In this document: positions 32,975 through 43,589 of the stretch, piece by piece
Numbering within the stretch: position 1 is the first letter of the stretch
How the letters are laid out: every line of letters begins with the position of its first letter
NCBI RefSeq assembly: GCF_963576675.1
Contig: NC_088917.1
Span: 30,534,501 to 30,598,500 of the forward strand
Source: Euphorbia lathyris
Lineage: Eukaryota; Streptophyta; Magnoliopsida; Malpighiales; Euphorbiaceae
Direction of reading: 5' to 3'
DNA: 64,000 bases
Position numbers and translations under genes: made by a program
Notes under the pieces: model-generated
The model's input: only the letters and a program-made list of their open reading frames with translations
The model's database searches: none
What the model was told of the DNA's origin: nothing

Positions 32975-34776
32975 TTAAAATGGTAAACAGCATGGATTAC
33001 AACAACATGTTTTTGTACAATTAGAACAAAAGCATACCTTAAGACATTTACTGAAATTAGGACATTTAGGAGCAGAGCATTTCCACTTTGGACAGCAACA
33101 TAACCATGTCCAGCAATTGCATGAAAATTTGCAGCAAGAGCAATCTGGGCATGATGGCATTCCACATTTGCAGCAATTACAGCTGCATGAAGGTCTTGGA
33201 ATTCCACATTTGCAGCAGTTACAGCTACATGAAGGTCTTTTACAGCAGTCCGATTTTGGACATGAACACGAGCACGAGCATGAGCATGTGCAACACTGCC
33301 AGTTTGGGGTTGGGCAGCGGAGACATGAACACCAGTTCGACGGGTTACAATCACAGCAACTTGAGGGTTTTCGACAAAGAGAGCATCCCGAACAACAGGA
33401 ACAACATATCCATGATAAACTGAAACAGGGTATTCCACTGCAGGCAACAACGTAAGCTCATCAGCATCAGTTTTTTTCAGGAATTAAGGCGCAAAAACAC
33501 TAGTTCCGGAGTATTATGAACATGAAAATGCTATGGTGAACATAATCATAACTACAGAATTCAAATTATGATATCATCAAACATATGGAAACTTAATGGA
33601 TTAACAAGGCAAAGGGACTAGAAAAATGGTACCATAGCCACCTCCAGAATCGACAAGACCTTCGATTCTTCCGATTCCTGCTTAAAAAACGGGAAGGAAA
33701 ACATAAATGTAACTGAAATTCCTCTTCAAACCTGTAAAGATTAGTAATAAGATGCTTACGTAGGTATCAAAGGATCTGAATTTGCCACAACAAAATCAGT
33801 GACCCTGCAGGATATTACTTCAATCAATTCAGCTAGTAAATCAAAACATAATCAAACTCAAAAAGTTAATTAATCAGCTAAGCAATTCAAACTTACTCTT
33901 TGCACAATCTGGAAGCAGGCTGTAGACGTTCAACTGATTTTAGTTCTTCCTGGTCAAAGTGAAATCCCCAATTGTAAATTTAGCAACAGTACAAAATAAA
34001 TGACTCAATTTGCACGAACTTGCACGATATGAATTATTAGTTCAACAAACATTAATAGCTAGTTCTGATCAGCTCTCGTGGTCAAACAGAAATGACTGAA
34101 AAATCACATGGTGTTTGATCAGGACCACGTTTACTAACTTCAAATTATAACCATATCTGGCACATCTGAATGTTGCCACATATCAAAACAAAAAAAAAAT
34201 TTGACCCCAATTTGAACTGAACATTGGGAATCTAGTAATAGACTCAGAGGAATCAACTCATTGATATGGTGTATGATAAGAGGCAAAGAGCATCTTCAAC
34301 AAAGCACTCTAGTAATTCTGCTGTGAAATGATCAAAATGAAGGGTTGATTTTCTATTGAGAAAGTGTAAATAGTCTAACCTAATATGCTTAAATTCAATG
34401 TTGAGAGCACAAAGATTGAATCTTTACAATGAAGAAGAGATAACAGTGAATTTTTAGTTTTCCATCATTTGGGTTGGAAAATTTTCGTATATTTTTCCTG
34501 TATTTGATCGTAAAGATTTGTAATTTTACAGCAGTCATATCATGGGCGCCAAAAAAAAGAAAGAACAGTAAGAAAAAAAAAAGAAAAAAACCCCACCTCT
34601 AAAAAACCGATCTCTCTCTCAAGCATCTGCACTTTGGCAAATTCCTTGCGCTTCCCATACAAATCAGGATACTGCGGCGGAGACTTGGGGCAAGGCGGCG
34701 GCAACGACGGAACAGTGGAAGAAGCACCGGGTTTAGTAGGAGGCTTAACCTTAAAATGAGGTAGTGGCGGTGCCAT
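32975..34776 (-). CDS. AGG3: Type-C heterotrimeric G-protein gamma subunit (5 exons)
   Basis: Partner of G-beta in plasma-membrane G-protein signalling; this family (Arabidopsis AGG3, rice GS3/DEP1) affects organ and seed size. Exons, 5' to 3': 34776-34597, 33949-33897, 33804-33760, 33677-33633, 33437-32975. All introns have GT/AG and phases join to 261 residues. The N-terminus is Pro-rich. The G-gamma helix region runs ~31-93 (KSPPQYPDLYGKRKEF, VQMLEREIGFLE, then VERLQPASRLCKE, ending FVVANSDPLIP). After a basic RFWRWL stretch, exon 5 (153 residues) holds about 52 Cys, the hallmark of type C, and the protein ends CCLPF, CaaX-like. A 14-residue unit (RPSCSCNCCKCGIP) is duplicated in the tail. 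Start: first ATG of exon 1. The ~250-residue length is usual. Ortholog assignment is by motif memory. Confidence 0.93.
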
Positions 34777-35953
34777 TAAAGGAGGCAAAGGGGGAAAAGA
34801 AAGAAGAAGAGAAATGAAAGAGAAGAGAGAGCAAAAGAAGAAGCAGTACTAGAAAGAGAAATAGGGGTAGTAGCAAGGGACAAAAATAATGTTAGGTGTG
34901 AAAGCAGTGGCAGATGCAGTAATTGCATAATCTGACAAAGATAATTGTGAGCCAGAAAGAAGAGAAAATACAGAAGAGGACATGGCTGTAAAAAAGCCCC
35001 AAAAAGGTGTCATTTATAGATGCAGAAGAAGAAGAAGAAGGAAGGGGGTGAGGAAGGGAAGAAGGTAAAATAATAAGGATAAAAAGAGTCACAGACTGTG
35101 CGTGAAAGATCTGATATTTCTGGACACACAACCTTTGTGTATGGTAATAATGATAATGGTAATAATGGTAAAGACGGCTGTGGAAAAGCCTGCAACTCTG
35201 AAATCTGAAACCCCCATTTTCCTTTGATCGAATTTGGGGTCATTTTATTTCAAAATTTTGCCTATTGTTTCTGCTACTGCTATTTTCTCAGACTGTGTCG
35301 CGATGGTGGGCTGGCTGGCTGGCTGGCTGTATGAAGCGAAAAGCACGATGTAGTAGTAGCTGAAACGGACACGTGATCATGGGTGGGTGCGTAGGAGAGA
35401 GAAGAATTGGAGGGAGAAAGAAAGAAAGAAAGAAAAGAAGCCATTTTTTTGAAATTGAAGTAAGAGCTCTGATTTTGAGAGAACCAAAAGGGGTAAAATC
35501 TCATATTATCTATGTTTTTAACCTTTTCAAGATCCTTACCCAGATGGAATCTTCATCTGTGCTAAATGTTTTTTCTTCATTTTTCCACACTTTTATTTTT
35601 ATTTTTACAATTTGGATATTTATTTTTACTTTTTTTTCCTGCCTGTCAATGCAGTGAGTGAGTGAGTAAGACTTCCCTAGATAAGATGGATCTCAGATTC
35701 AACATCTTCTCAATTTCTTTCATTATAAGCCTAAAAAAATGTTTATAATGTATATGTCATATTCGTACATTCATCTTTAAATGTACTTTTATTATAGTTT
35801 ATATTAACATGAAGAATAATATGCATTGAGGTAAAAGAATATTGTAAATGGGTATGCAGTATTTTATTTGTTAAGCCAATTTACCTTTACCTTTATAAAT
35901 TGGGTATGGAGTCTAATTTTATCTCTAATGCTATTAAATAGTACTAATATTAA
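34777..35953 (-). promoter_or_regulatory. 5' UTR and upstream region of the AGG3-like gene
   Basis: Directly upstream of the start codon on the - strand. It is strongly C/T-rich on the coding strand for ~270 bp (34790-35060), including (CTT)n at ~35022-35042, as often seen in plant 5' leaders and core promoters. A (GCCA)-type repeat lies at 35308-35328. I see no convincing single TATA box. No other gene. Confidence 0.4.
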
Positions 35954-36455
35954 GGTTAATACATCATTTGTCTCTTGAACTTGTCTAAAAAAATTGATTG
36001 ACCTCATGAACTTTCAAAGTGTCCTGATAGTCTCCCCAACTTGCATAAAATGTTCAGTTAACTCCCTGAATTTGCGTAAAATGTAATCAGTTGATCACTC
36101 GGTCGCAAAAAAAGTAAGTTAAATGCGGAAGATATATTCCACGCATCTTAGAATGTTATTACATAATTCAAAAATAAATTAAAAATGAAGTTATTACTTA
36201 CTCAACTATACAATTTGTCTTCTCTAATATTAGAATCGCATAGCCCGATTTTGGTCGTTTTACTTTTTTTAAGACTCGTACAATACATCTTCCGCATTTA
36301 ACTTACTTTTTTGCAATCGAGTGATCAATTCATTACATTTTACGCAAGTTCTGGGGGCTAATTGAACATTTTATGCAAGTTGATAGGGCTATTGGGACAC
36401 TTTGAAAGTTCAGAAAGCCAATCAAGCTTTTTGAACAAGTTCAGAGTATTAAGCC
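35954..36455. mobile_element. MULE-type foldback MITE, full copy
   Basis: Long inverted arms: GGTTAATACATCATTTGTCT at the left and the complement GGCTTAATAC at the right. Arms of ~190 bp share CTTTCAAAGTGTCC, TTGCATAAAATGTTCAGTTA and GATCACTCG(G/A)T. TAATATTAA(G) flanks it directly at 35945-35954 and 36456-36465, a 9-10 bp duplication as made by Mutator-like transposases. Non-coding. Confidence 0.75.
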
Positions 36456-36465
36456 TAATATTAAG

Positions 36466-38786
36466 TTACACCAATATTAGACATTGATATTATATTTACA
36501 TGTTTTACATCAATTTTTTTTAGAGCGTTAAATATCAGTTATTGTGTTTTTTTTTTCATAATAGATTTAGAGATATAATTTTTTTTTCTGTTCAACACGT
36601 ATAAAATACGAGATACCTTTTTCTATAAAAAAAATCATATTCATAACGTTGTAGAAAAGTGTAATGTAGATCTACGAGTGAAGACTAGATGTCTTGGAAT
36701 ATGATGTCTAAATCCCGAGTGAAAATGATATGGATCGGTTTCGGACGAGTTGATTTTAATCTTAAATCAACAAAGAAGGTTCTTCTCTAGTTAAACTAGA
36801 AGGACTTAATCCCGAGTTTTACGGACTAACCGTAGGAAATCATAGATCCCCCATTGTTGAAGGTTGAATATCTTAATAAAGCTTCACAAAGAAGAAGATA
36901 TATTTTGTATTGATAAAAGTTAAGCATCCTTATAAATAATAGGCTTTATATAGCTTTCTATAGTAAAATGTAAATGATATTAGGGTTACAAATAATAAAG
37001 AGTGATACGGGTAGAATAGGAATGAAACGCCAAAATGACATTTAGGAAATTAGAACTAAAAGCACAAACAATAAAGTCAAAATGACATAATTGTAAATAA
37101 GAGATGTAAAGAATTGGGGCAGCCTTGGTCCCCTTATCCCCTAGCCTTGTATATCTTCTTTTTGGGCCGAAACTGGCTCATCGTCACTAAAAATCAATAT
37201 TTCGTCGCTGAAAGTTAATTCGCCGTTGCTGAAAAGAAATTCTTCGCCGCAATGTGGCACCCCATGGCCAACTCCTTCTGAGAAGGAGCACCACACGCCG
37301 TGTGGGGATATATTTGGCCTATTTTGGCCATTTTCCGCACATGTTCGGTCTGGCCTCGTGTTTCGCCCGATTCCCTTCACCGCGACTCGAACCCTTGAGG
37401 AAATGCTTCGCATCATTCACTCTCTCTTGAAAAGAACTTGACCTTAAGTTGCTCGTTACGTATGGACGAAACTTGATAGCTTTGAGTGGACTTCAGGCTC
37501 TCAAATCGAACCACTGTGTTGTTCAGACTAAATTCACGAAGCTCATTCCACATATCTCGGGATCCGCCTTCTTCACACGAACTTTCCCCCATATTTCAAC
37601 TTGTGTCTCTTGATTCTCATTTGTCGTGACACTCGTCTTCCAAGTCCTACCGACATCAAATGGTATGTCTCGACGAAGCTTGTCAAACCACTTCCCAAGT
37701 CCTATTGTAAAGAATTATGTTTTGTGGTGATGATTTCTACGCTATTTATAGATAATTGTTTACCTCTTGGTTTGTGCCTTTGTACGCGTGTCAATATATC
37801 ATAGGTTTGGACTCTATAATTTCGTAATATATAGAGTTGAGCGTGTGTATTGACATCCGAAGCTCTCTTTCTATCATTTCTTCCGGAAAGGTCCTTCTTG
37901 ATGGGCTGGCCTATGTTATGGAATTTAATGGGTCTGGGCTTGTTCGTTTAAGCCTATAACGTTACTCAATACCATATCAGGAGCCCCCCAAGAGTCTTTT
38001 GAAGAGCTATTTAGGGCTTCTTCGGCTACTTTCATTCCATCATTACTTCTGACAGTAATGATGTCATCATAACTCCCCTCTTTAACGCGTTGCTTTCCCC
38101 CGAAGCATTTATTAAATTTCAGTAATAAGTTCTTTGACAGGTTCAAGAAAAACTCTTCATTCTCTCTTTTCTTCTATAAATTCAAACAAGCCCTGCGGAC
38201 GTATCCCTTCCTTTACTTCTGTGATTTTTGGCATTTTGGCAAAACTATAAGTTTCTTTGAACCTTCACTTTCTTCGTTTTACTGCAACTTCCTTTATTTC
38301 TCATGGCTCTTAAAGCCGCTACCAAGAAAATCTGCCATTCCCAAGTTCCCGAAGATGCTAAAGAAGTTAAGAAACCCAAAAAAATTAATCCCAGAATCCC
38401 CGATCAACCTTCCTCCTTAACTGAAGAAAACCTCCAAGAGATAACAGAGCAGTACGATCGGCTGGAGGCAATGACCATTTCCCTTCCAAAATCTAATGAA
38501 AGAGCCCATAATCCTCCTTCCAAAATGAAATTGAGGGTTTTTACCCAATACCTGGAGTGGGAGATGACTTTTCCTCTTCACGAAGATGTCGTTTTAGTCC
38601 TGCAATATGCCCCTACCAAATCACCCCAAATGCCTGGCTAGAGCTCCTTAGCTTCAACGAAGTCTGTAGAGATCTTAGAATTCTACTAACTGGATCTTTG
38701 TTTTGGTGTTATTGGCGACCGACCAAGAAAGATGATGAAGACATGAAAAAAGCTTAGAGTTCGTAGTTAAATCTAGAAGATTGATC
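36466..38786. repeat. Tandem duplication, unit 1 (gypsy LTR/leader plus gag-like start)
   Basis: This block, with the right part of the MITE before it (from ~36058), repeats in direct order and with high similarity at 38797-42061. It contains - strand coding-like text (37690-37141), LTR-like text (GGAGCCCCCCAAGAGT at ~37980, TATA-like TCTATAAATTC at ~38170) and the gag-like pseudogene at 38303. Relative to unit 2 it lacks ~510 bp at ~37690 (or unit 2 gained them). Confidence 0.8.
38303..38755 (+). pseudogene. Gag-like gypsy-associated protein, copy 1
   Basis: Starts ATG at 38303 with a lysine-rich N-terminus (MALKAATKKICHSQ), then LTEENLQEITEQYDRLEAM and KLRVFTQYLEWEMTFPLHED, and ends early at 38641. 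Compared with copy 2, ten bases are missing at ~38604, shifting the frame. The shifted continuation can be read to the stop at 38757 (ending DDEDMKKA). The segment resembles the Transposase_28/PF04195-like domain of plant gypsy gag regions, by motif resemblance only. Confidence 0.55.
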
Positions 38787-38796
38787 TAATATTAAG

Positions 38797-39205
38797 TTAG
38801 CCCCCTGAATTTACGTAAAATGTAATCAATTGATCACTCGGTCGCAAAAAAGTAAGTTAAATGCGGAAGACATATTCCACACATCTTAGAATGTTATTAC
38901 TTAATTCAAAAATAAATTAAAAATGAAGTTATTACTTGCTCAACTATACCACTTGTCTTCTCTAATATTAGAATTGCATAGCCCGATTTTGGTCGTTTTA
39001 CTTTTTTTAAGACTCGTGCAATACGTCTTCCGCATTTAACTTACTTTTTTTGCGACCAAGTGATCAATTCATTATATTTTGCACAAGTTCAGGGGGCTAA
39101 CTGAACATTTTATGCAAGTTGAGGGGGCTATTGGGACACTTTGAAAGTTCAGAAAGCCAATCAAGCTTTTTGGACAAGTTCAAAGGACAAATGATGTATT
39201 AAGCC
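38797..39205. mobile_element. MULE-type foldback MITE, partial copy
   Basis: Second copy of the 35954-36455 MITE, lacking the first ~100 bp of the left arm. Its right end keeps the full ACAAATGATGTATTAAGCC terminus. Confidence 0.75.
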
Positions 39206-40035
39206 TAATATTAAGTTACACCAATTTTAGACATTGATATTATATTTACATGTTTTACATCATTTTTTTAGAGCGTTAAATATCACTTATTGTGTTTTTT
39301 TTCATAATAGATTTAGAGATATATTTTTTTTTCTGTTCAACACGTATAAAACACGAGATACCTTTTTCTATAAAAAAATCATATTCATAACATTGTAGAA
39401 AAGTGTACTGTAGATCTACGAGTGAAGACTAGATGTCTTGGAACATGATGTCTAAATCCCGAGTGAAAATGATACAGATCGGTTTCAGACGAGTTGATTT
39501 TAATCCTAAATCAACAAAGAAAGGTTCTTCTCTAGCTAAACTAGACAAGTTAATCCTCAGTTTTAGGACTAAACCGTAGGAAATCATAGATCCCACATTG
39601 TTGAAGGTTGAAAACCTTAACAAAGCTTCGCAAGGAAGGAAATATATTTTGTATTGATAAAAGTTAAGCATCCTTATAAATAAGAGGATTTATATAGCTC
39701 TCTCTAATAAAATGTAAATGATATTATTAGGGTTACAAATAATAAAGAGTAATACAGGTAGAATAGGAATGAAAAGCTAAAATGACATTTAGAAAATTAG
39801 AACTAAAAGCACAAACAATAAAGTCAAAATGACATAATTGTAAATAAAAAATGTAAGGAATTGAGACAGCTTTGGTCCCTTTATCCCCTAGCCTTGTGTG
39901 TCTTTTTCTTGGGCTGAAAACTGGCTCACCGTCGTTAAAAATCAATATTTCGTTGCTGAAAGTTAATTTTCCGTCGCTAAAACGAAATTCTTCGCTGCAA
40001 AAAATGGGTGCCACACGACGTGTGGCATACCACGC

Positions 40036-40497
40036 CTAGCTCCTTCTGAGAATGAGCACCACACGCCGTGTGGGGACATATTTGGTATATTTTGGCCATT
40101 TTCTGCAAATGTTCGATCTTGTCTCGTGTTTCACCTGATTCCCTTCGTCGCGACTCGAACCCTTGAGGAAATGCTCCACATCATTCACTCTCTCTTGAAA
40201 ATAACTTGACCTCAAATTGCTCATTACGTATGGACAAAACTTGATAGCTTTGAGTGGACTCCAGACTCTCAAGTCGAACCACTGCGTTGTTCGGACTAAA
40301 TTCACGAAGCTCATTCCACATATCTCGGGATCCGCCTTCTTCACACGAACTTTCCCCCATATTTCAACTTGTGTCTCCCGATTCTCATTTGTCATGACGC
40401 TCATCTTCCAAGTCCTACCTGCATCAAATGGTATGTCTCGATGAAGCTTATCAAACCACTTCCCAACAAGTGCTTGGATGCTCTTTAAAATCCCCAC
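40036..40497 (-). pseudogene. Unrecognised - strand ORF in the duplicated block
   Basis: A 153-residue open frame beginning GILKSIQALVGKWFDKLHRD and containing GRTWKMSVMTNENRETQVEI, WGKVRVKKADPEICGMSFVN and RTTQWFDLRVWSPLKAIKF. It has protein-like composition, and the same text is present in broken form in unit 1 (~37690-37250), so it was in the block before duplication. The text continues leftwards in another frame to ~39890. I do not recognise the family. It may be part of a retroelement coding region antisense to the gag-like ORF, or a captured host fragment. Confidence 0.35.
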
Positions 40498-41567
40498 ATT
40501 CTGTCGAACGGACTACTCTCGAATCCTCTCGGTCTCCACATCACTAACTTAGAATATCGCCACAACCTTCTTCTGCTCATAGCCAACCTTAAATGGAGTG
40601 TCCCGACGACATGTAAAACTAATTAGGAGCGATCCCATGAGCACTCTTCAAAACCCCAACATGACCTTGAGTTGAATATGCCCAGAATTCTCTATCACTT
40701 ACTCCACTAACCCGACTACTATGCTCAACCTCTACTTGCCCATGGTCGACATCAAATGGAATATCCCAGTGACACTTGTCAACCCACTTCATAATGAGCT
40801 CAAGAACACTTGTGGTATCAGAATATCCAATTTCACGTTAGTTGGTTGCTTCAAGTCACTTGAGAAGGAAGAACACAGTCAGACAAGGACCAGAATTCGG
40901 CAAACCCTCTTCAATGCTTATGTCAGTGATGAGAATACTAAGTTGAAAACAGTTTAGTAAGAATGTATTGTAAAGAATTATGTTTTTGTGGTAATGATTT
41001 CCACGCTATTTATAGATAATTTTTTACCTCTTGGTTTGTGCCTTTGTACACGTGTCAACATATCATAGGTTCAGACCCTATAATTCCATAATATACAGAG
41101 TTGAGCGTATGTATTGACATCTGAAGCTCTCTTTCTATCATTTCTTCCGGAAAGGTCCTTCTTGATAGGTTGGCCTAATGTTATGGCATTTAATGGGCAT
41201 GGGCTTGTTCAGTTAAGCCCGTTACGTTACTCAATACCGCATCAGGAGCCCCCCCAAGAGTCTTTTGAAGAGCTCTTTAGGGCTTCTTCGGCTACTTTCA
41301 TTCCATCATTACTTCTAACAGTAATGATGTCATCCTGACTCCCCTATTTAACGCATTGCTTTCCCCTGAAGCATTTATTAAATTTCAGTAATAAGTGCTT
41401 TGACAGGTTGAAGAAAAACTCTTCATTCTCTCTTTTCTTCTATAAATTCAAACAAGCTCTGCGGATGCATCTCTTCCTTTACTTTTGCGATTTTTGGCAT
41501 TTGGCAAAACTGTAAGTTTCTTTGAACATTTACTTTCTTCGTTTTACTGCAACTTTCTTTGTTTCTC

Positions 41568-42032
41568 ATGGCTCCTAAAGCCACTACCAAGAAAATCTGC
41601 CATTCCCAAGCTCCCGAAGATGCTAAAGAAGTTAAGAAACCTAGAAAAATTAATCCCATAATCCCCGATCAACCTTCCTCCTTAACTGAAGAAAACCTCA
41701 AAGAGATAAGAGAGCAGTACGATTGGCTGGAGGCAATGACCATTTCCCTTCCAAAATCTAACGAAAGAGCCCACAATCCTCCCTCTAAAGTGAAATTAAG
41801 GGTTTTTACCCAATACATGGAGTGGGAGATGACTTTTCCTCTTCATGAAGGCGTCGTTTCAGTCCTGCAAGAATTTAACCTATGCCCCTGCCAAATCACC
41901 CCAAATGTCTGGCTAGAGCTCTTTAGCTTCTACAAAGTCTGTAGAGATCTTAAAATTCTACTAACCGAATCTTTGTTTCGATGTTATTGGCGACCGACCA
42001 AGAAAGACGATGACGACATGAAAAAAGCTTAG
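41568..42032 (+). CDS. Gag-like gypsy-associated protein, copy 2 (intact frame)
   Basis: 154 residues from the ATG at 41568 (an upstream Met codon in the same frame at 41559 is less likely because copy 1 starts here). A lysine-rich N-terminus is followed by LTEENLKEIREQYDWLEAM, VKLRVFTQYMEWEMTFPLHE, LCPCQITPNVWLELFSFYKV and an acidic end (KDDDDMKKA). The central part resembles the Transposase_28/PF04195-like domain of plant gypsy elements. It is the least damaged of the three such domains here, but stops well short of a complete gag. Confidence 0.5.
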   Translation: MAPKATTKKICHSQAPEDAKEVKKPRKINPIIPDQPSSLTEENLKEIREQYDWLEAMTISLPKSNERAHNPPSKVKLRVFTQYMEWEMTFPLHEGVVSVLQEFNLCPCQITPNVWLELFSFYKVCRDLKILLTESLFRCYWRPTKKDDDDMKKA

Positions 42033-42061
42033 AGTTTATAGTTAAATCTAGAAGACTGGTC

Positions 42062-42315
42062 TTAACTAAATTGAAAATTTGCCAAAAATTGTAAATAGAC
42101 TTGAATTGATTTGAAATTGAGTAATTGAAATAACTAGAAAGCTAGAACTTACAATTAAAAGATGAACAAAATAGTAAATAAACTAAATTTGCAGATTATC
42201 TAAAGTCCATTGAAGAATTGTTGGAATTCGATCTGGTTTTTTTGTGTATTGAGTTATGTCTTTCTTCCTTTCGAAATTTCCCTCTTATACCGTTTCTCTC
42301 TCTTGAACAACTAAC
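42062..42315. other. Short spacer, no gene
   Basis: AT-rich; nothing recognised. Confidence 0.5.
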
Positions 42316-42847
42316 TAAACCTGGGCATGGTCCGGCTCGGGCCGGGCCTGTCGGACTTTTAATAAAGTCTGATGAGCCCAGGCCCAGCTCAGTCCGTAAG
42401 AAATTTAGTCAGGCTCGGGCTGGGCTCGGATCTAAGATATGAATCCCGAGCCTGCTCATCCAAGCCCATCTGTATATTAAAAAAATAAAATACAATAAAA
42501 TTTATATTAATGTGTAATTAAAAAAAATCAGTACTATCTATATTAAAATAATAAGTTAAGCCTAGCTGAAAATTTTAATTCAAAGATAATGAAACCAGCA
42601 AAATTAAATTATTTATATTTATCTTTATAAAGAATATATTATAATATATATATATATATATATATATTATTTTATATCGGCCCGGACTGGGCCGGCGCGA
42701 TGTAAAATTAGCAAAGCCCAAGCCCGTCTAATTTTTGGCGGGTTTATACGGGTTCGGGCCGGCCGCGCCTGATAGCATTTTCATGTGTTCAAGTCCTGCT
42801 AAATGGGTATGGGTCTGGGCGGGCTCGTCGGCCCATGCCCAGGTCTA
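42316..42847. mobile_element. Non-autonomous hAT element with perfect 8-bp TSD
   Basis: Left end TAAACCTGGGCATGG; reverse complement of the right end TAGACCTGGGCATGG. CAACTAAC flanks it exactly on both sides (42308-42315, 42848-42855). Subterminal regions repeat GGCTCGGGCC, CGGGCTCG and GCCCAAGCCC, around an AT-rich core with (AT)n at ~42643-42668. Related to 28844-29546 by end sequence and composition. No transposase. Confidence 0.88.
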
Positions 42848-42855
42848 CAACTAAC

Positions 42856-43284
42856 TGACATTCCCCACTATCTCCAATCCATAATTGCCCCACGTCTCCT
42901 ATAAGCTCCAGGAAGTTCTGATCTATCTCAAGGAAGATCTGTAACAGCTAAGCCTGATCTAACTGCCAACCCAAAAAGATCCCCAATTGCTCCTTCCTCC
43001 ACTATGCCATGTCTTCTCCTACTTCATTTCTCTCTTATTTTGGCGGTATAATTTCATATTTTCAAAACAAATAACATTTTCCCCATGCTCTTACTGAATT
43101 TATCTAATTGATCCCCAATCTCTTGAATCTAAGCAATTTAGGCTGGATTATTCACGTAACTATGAAATCGGCCCCTGATCAAAATCACAAGTGGCTCTGG
43201 CAACTCCAATTTTCCTTAAGTTCTCCAATTCAGACCAAATCAGATCAATTAATTGCTTAATTTTTCCAAATCTAATTAAGGGTA
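42856..43284. other. Spacer, no gene recognised
   Basis: Moderately AT-rich; no supported ORF until the copia remnant at ~43285. Confidence 0.5.
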
Positions 43285-43480
43285 AAACATCTACCAAACA
43301 TTTGGAGATTGATTTTTATTTTGTTCGGGACAAGATCAAATCTCAAGCTTTTATTGTTCGCTACATCTTTACTGAGGATCATGACAACTGATGTCATTAC
43401 TAAACCTCTTCATCAGAGCCGTTTTCAGTTATTACCGAACAAGCTGGCAGTTCAGGAACTCCATGTACAACTTAAGGGGA
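43285..43480 (+). pseudogene. Ty1/copia RNase H C-terminal remnant
   Basis: STKHLEIDFYFVRDKIKSQA then IVRYIFTEDH is the conserved end of copia RNase H (TKHIEID-FVR-K). It is continued in the next frame by DVITKPLHQSRFQLL and NKLAV. Followed by a purine stretch TTAAGGGGAGTA (polypurine tract) and what may be its 3' LTR. The large Sirevirus-type element then inserted at 43590, and the interrupted sequence resumes at 55266. Confidence 0.7.
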
Positions 43481-43589
43481 GTAACAGAGAATACAGTTCG
43501 GTTTGGCCTAGGATTTGTGAACAACAAGTTGGACTAGCAGTCCGTAACAACCTAGATATTTTTTACAGTTTGGATTGTGACATTCATAT

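Larger units (their letters stand above)
38797..42061. repeat. Tandem duplication, unit 2
   Basis: Direct repeat of 36058-38786, beginning inside the MITE copy and ending at the same point past the gag-like ORF (GTTAAATCTAGAAGA then divergence). Flanked at its start by TAATATTAAG (38787-38796), and the same word follows the MITE at 39206. Similarity to unit 1 by eye is above 90% with several small indels. Confidence 0.8.

Noticed and set aside
32914..33450. 178-residue - strand ORF rich in Val/Ala/His
   Set aside because: Out-of-frame shadow of exon 5 of the AGG3-like gene.
33088..33455. Two + strand ORFs (111-112 residues), one with HEHEHEHEH repeats
   Set aside because: They are the antisense of the Cys-rich exon 5 of the AGG3-like gene: Cys/Ser codons on the - strand read as His, Gln and Glu on the + strand. 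No other gene feature.
35010..35657. Several overlapping Ser/Phe-rich ORFs on both strands
   Set aside because: Products of C/T-rich or A/G-rich leader and promoter sequence upstream of the AGG3-like gene; low complexity, no domain.
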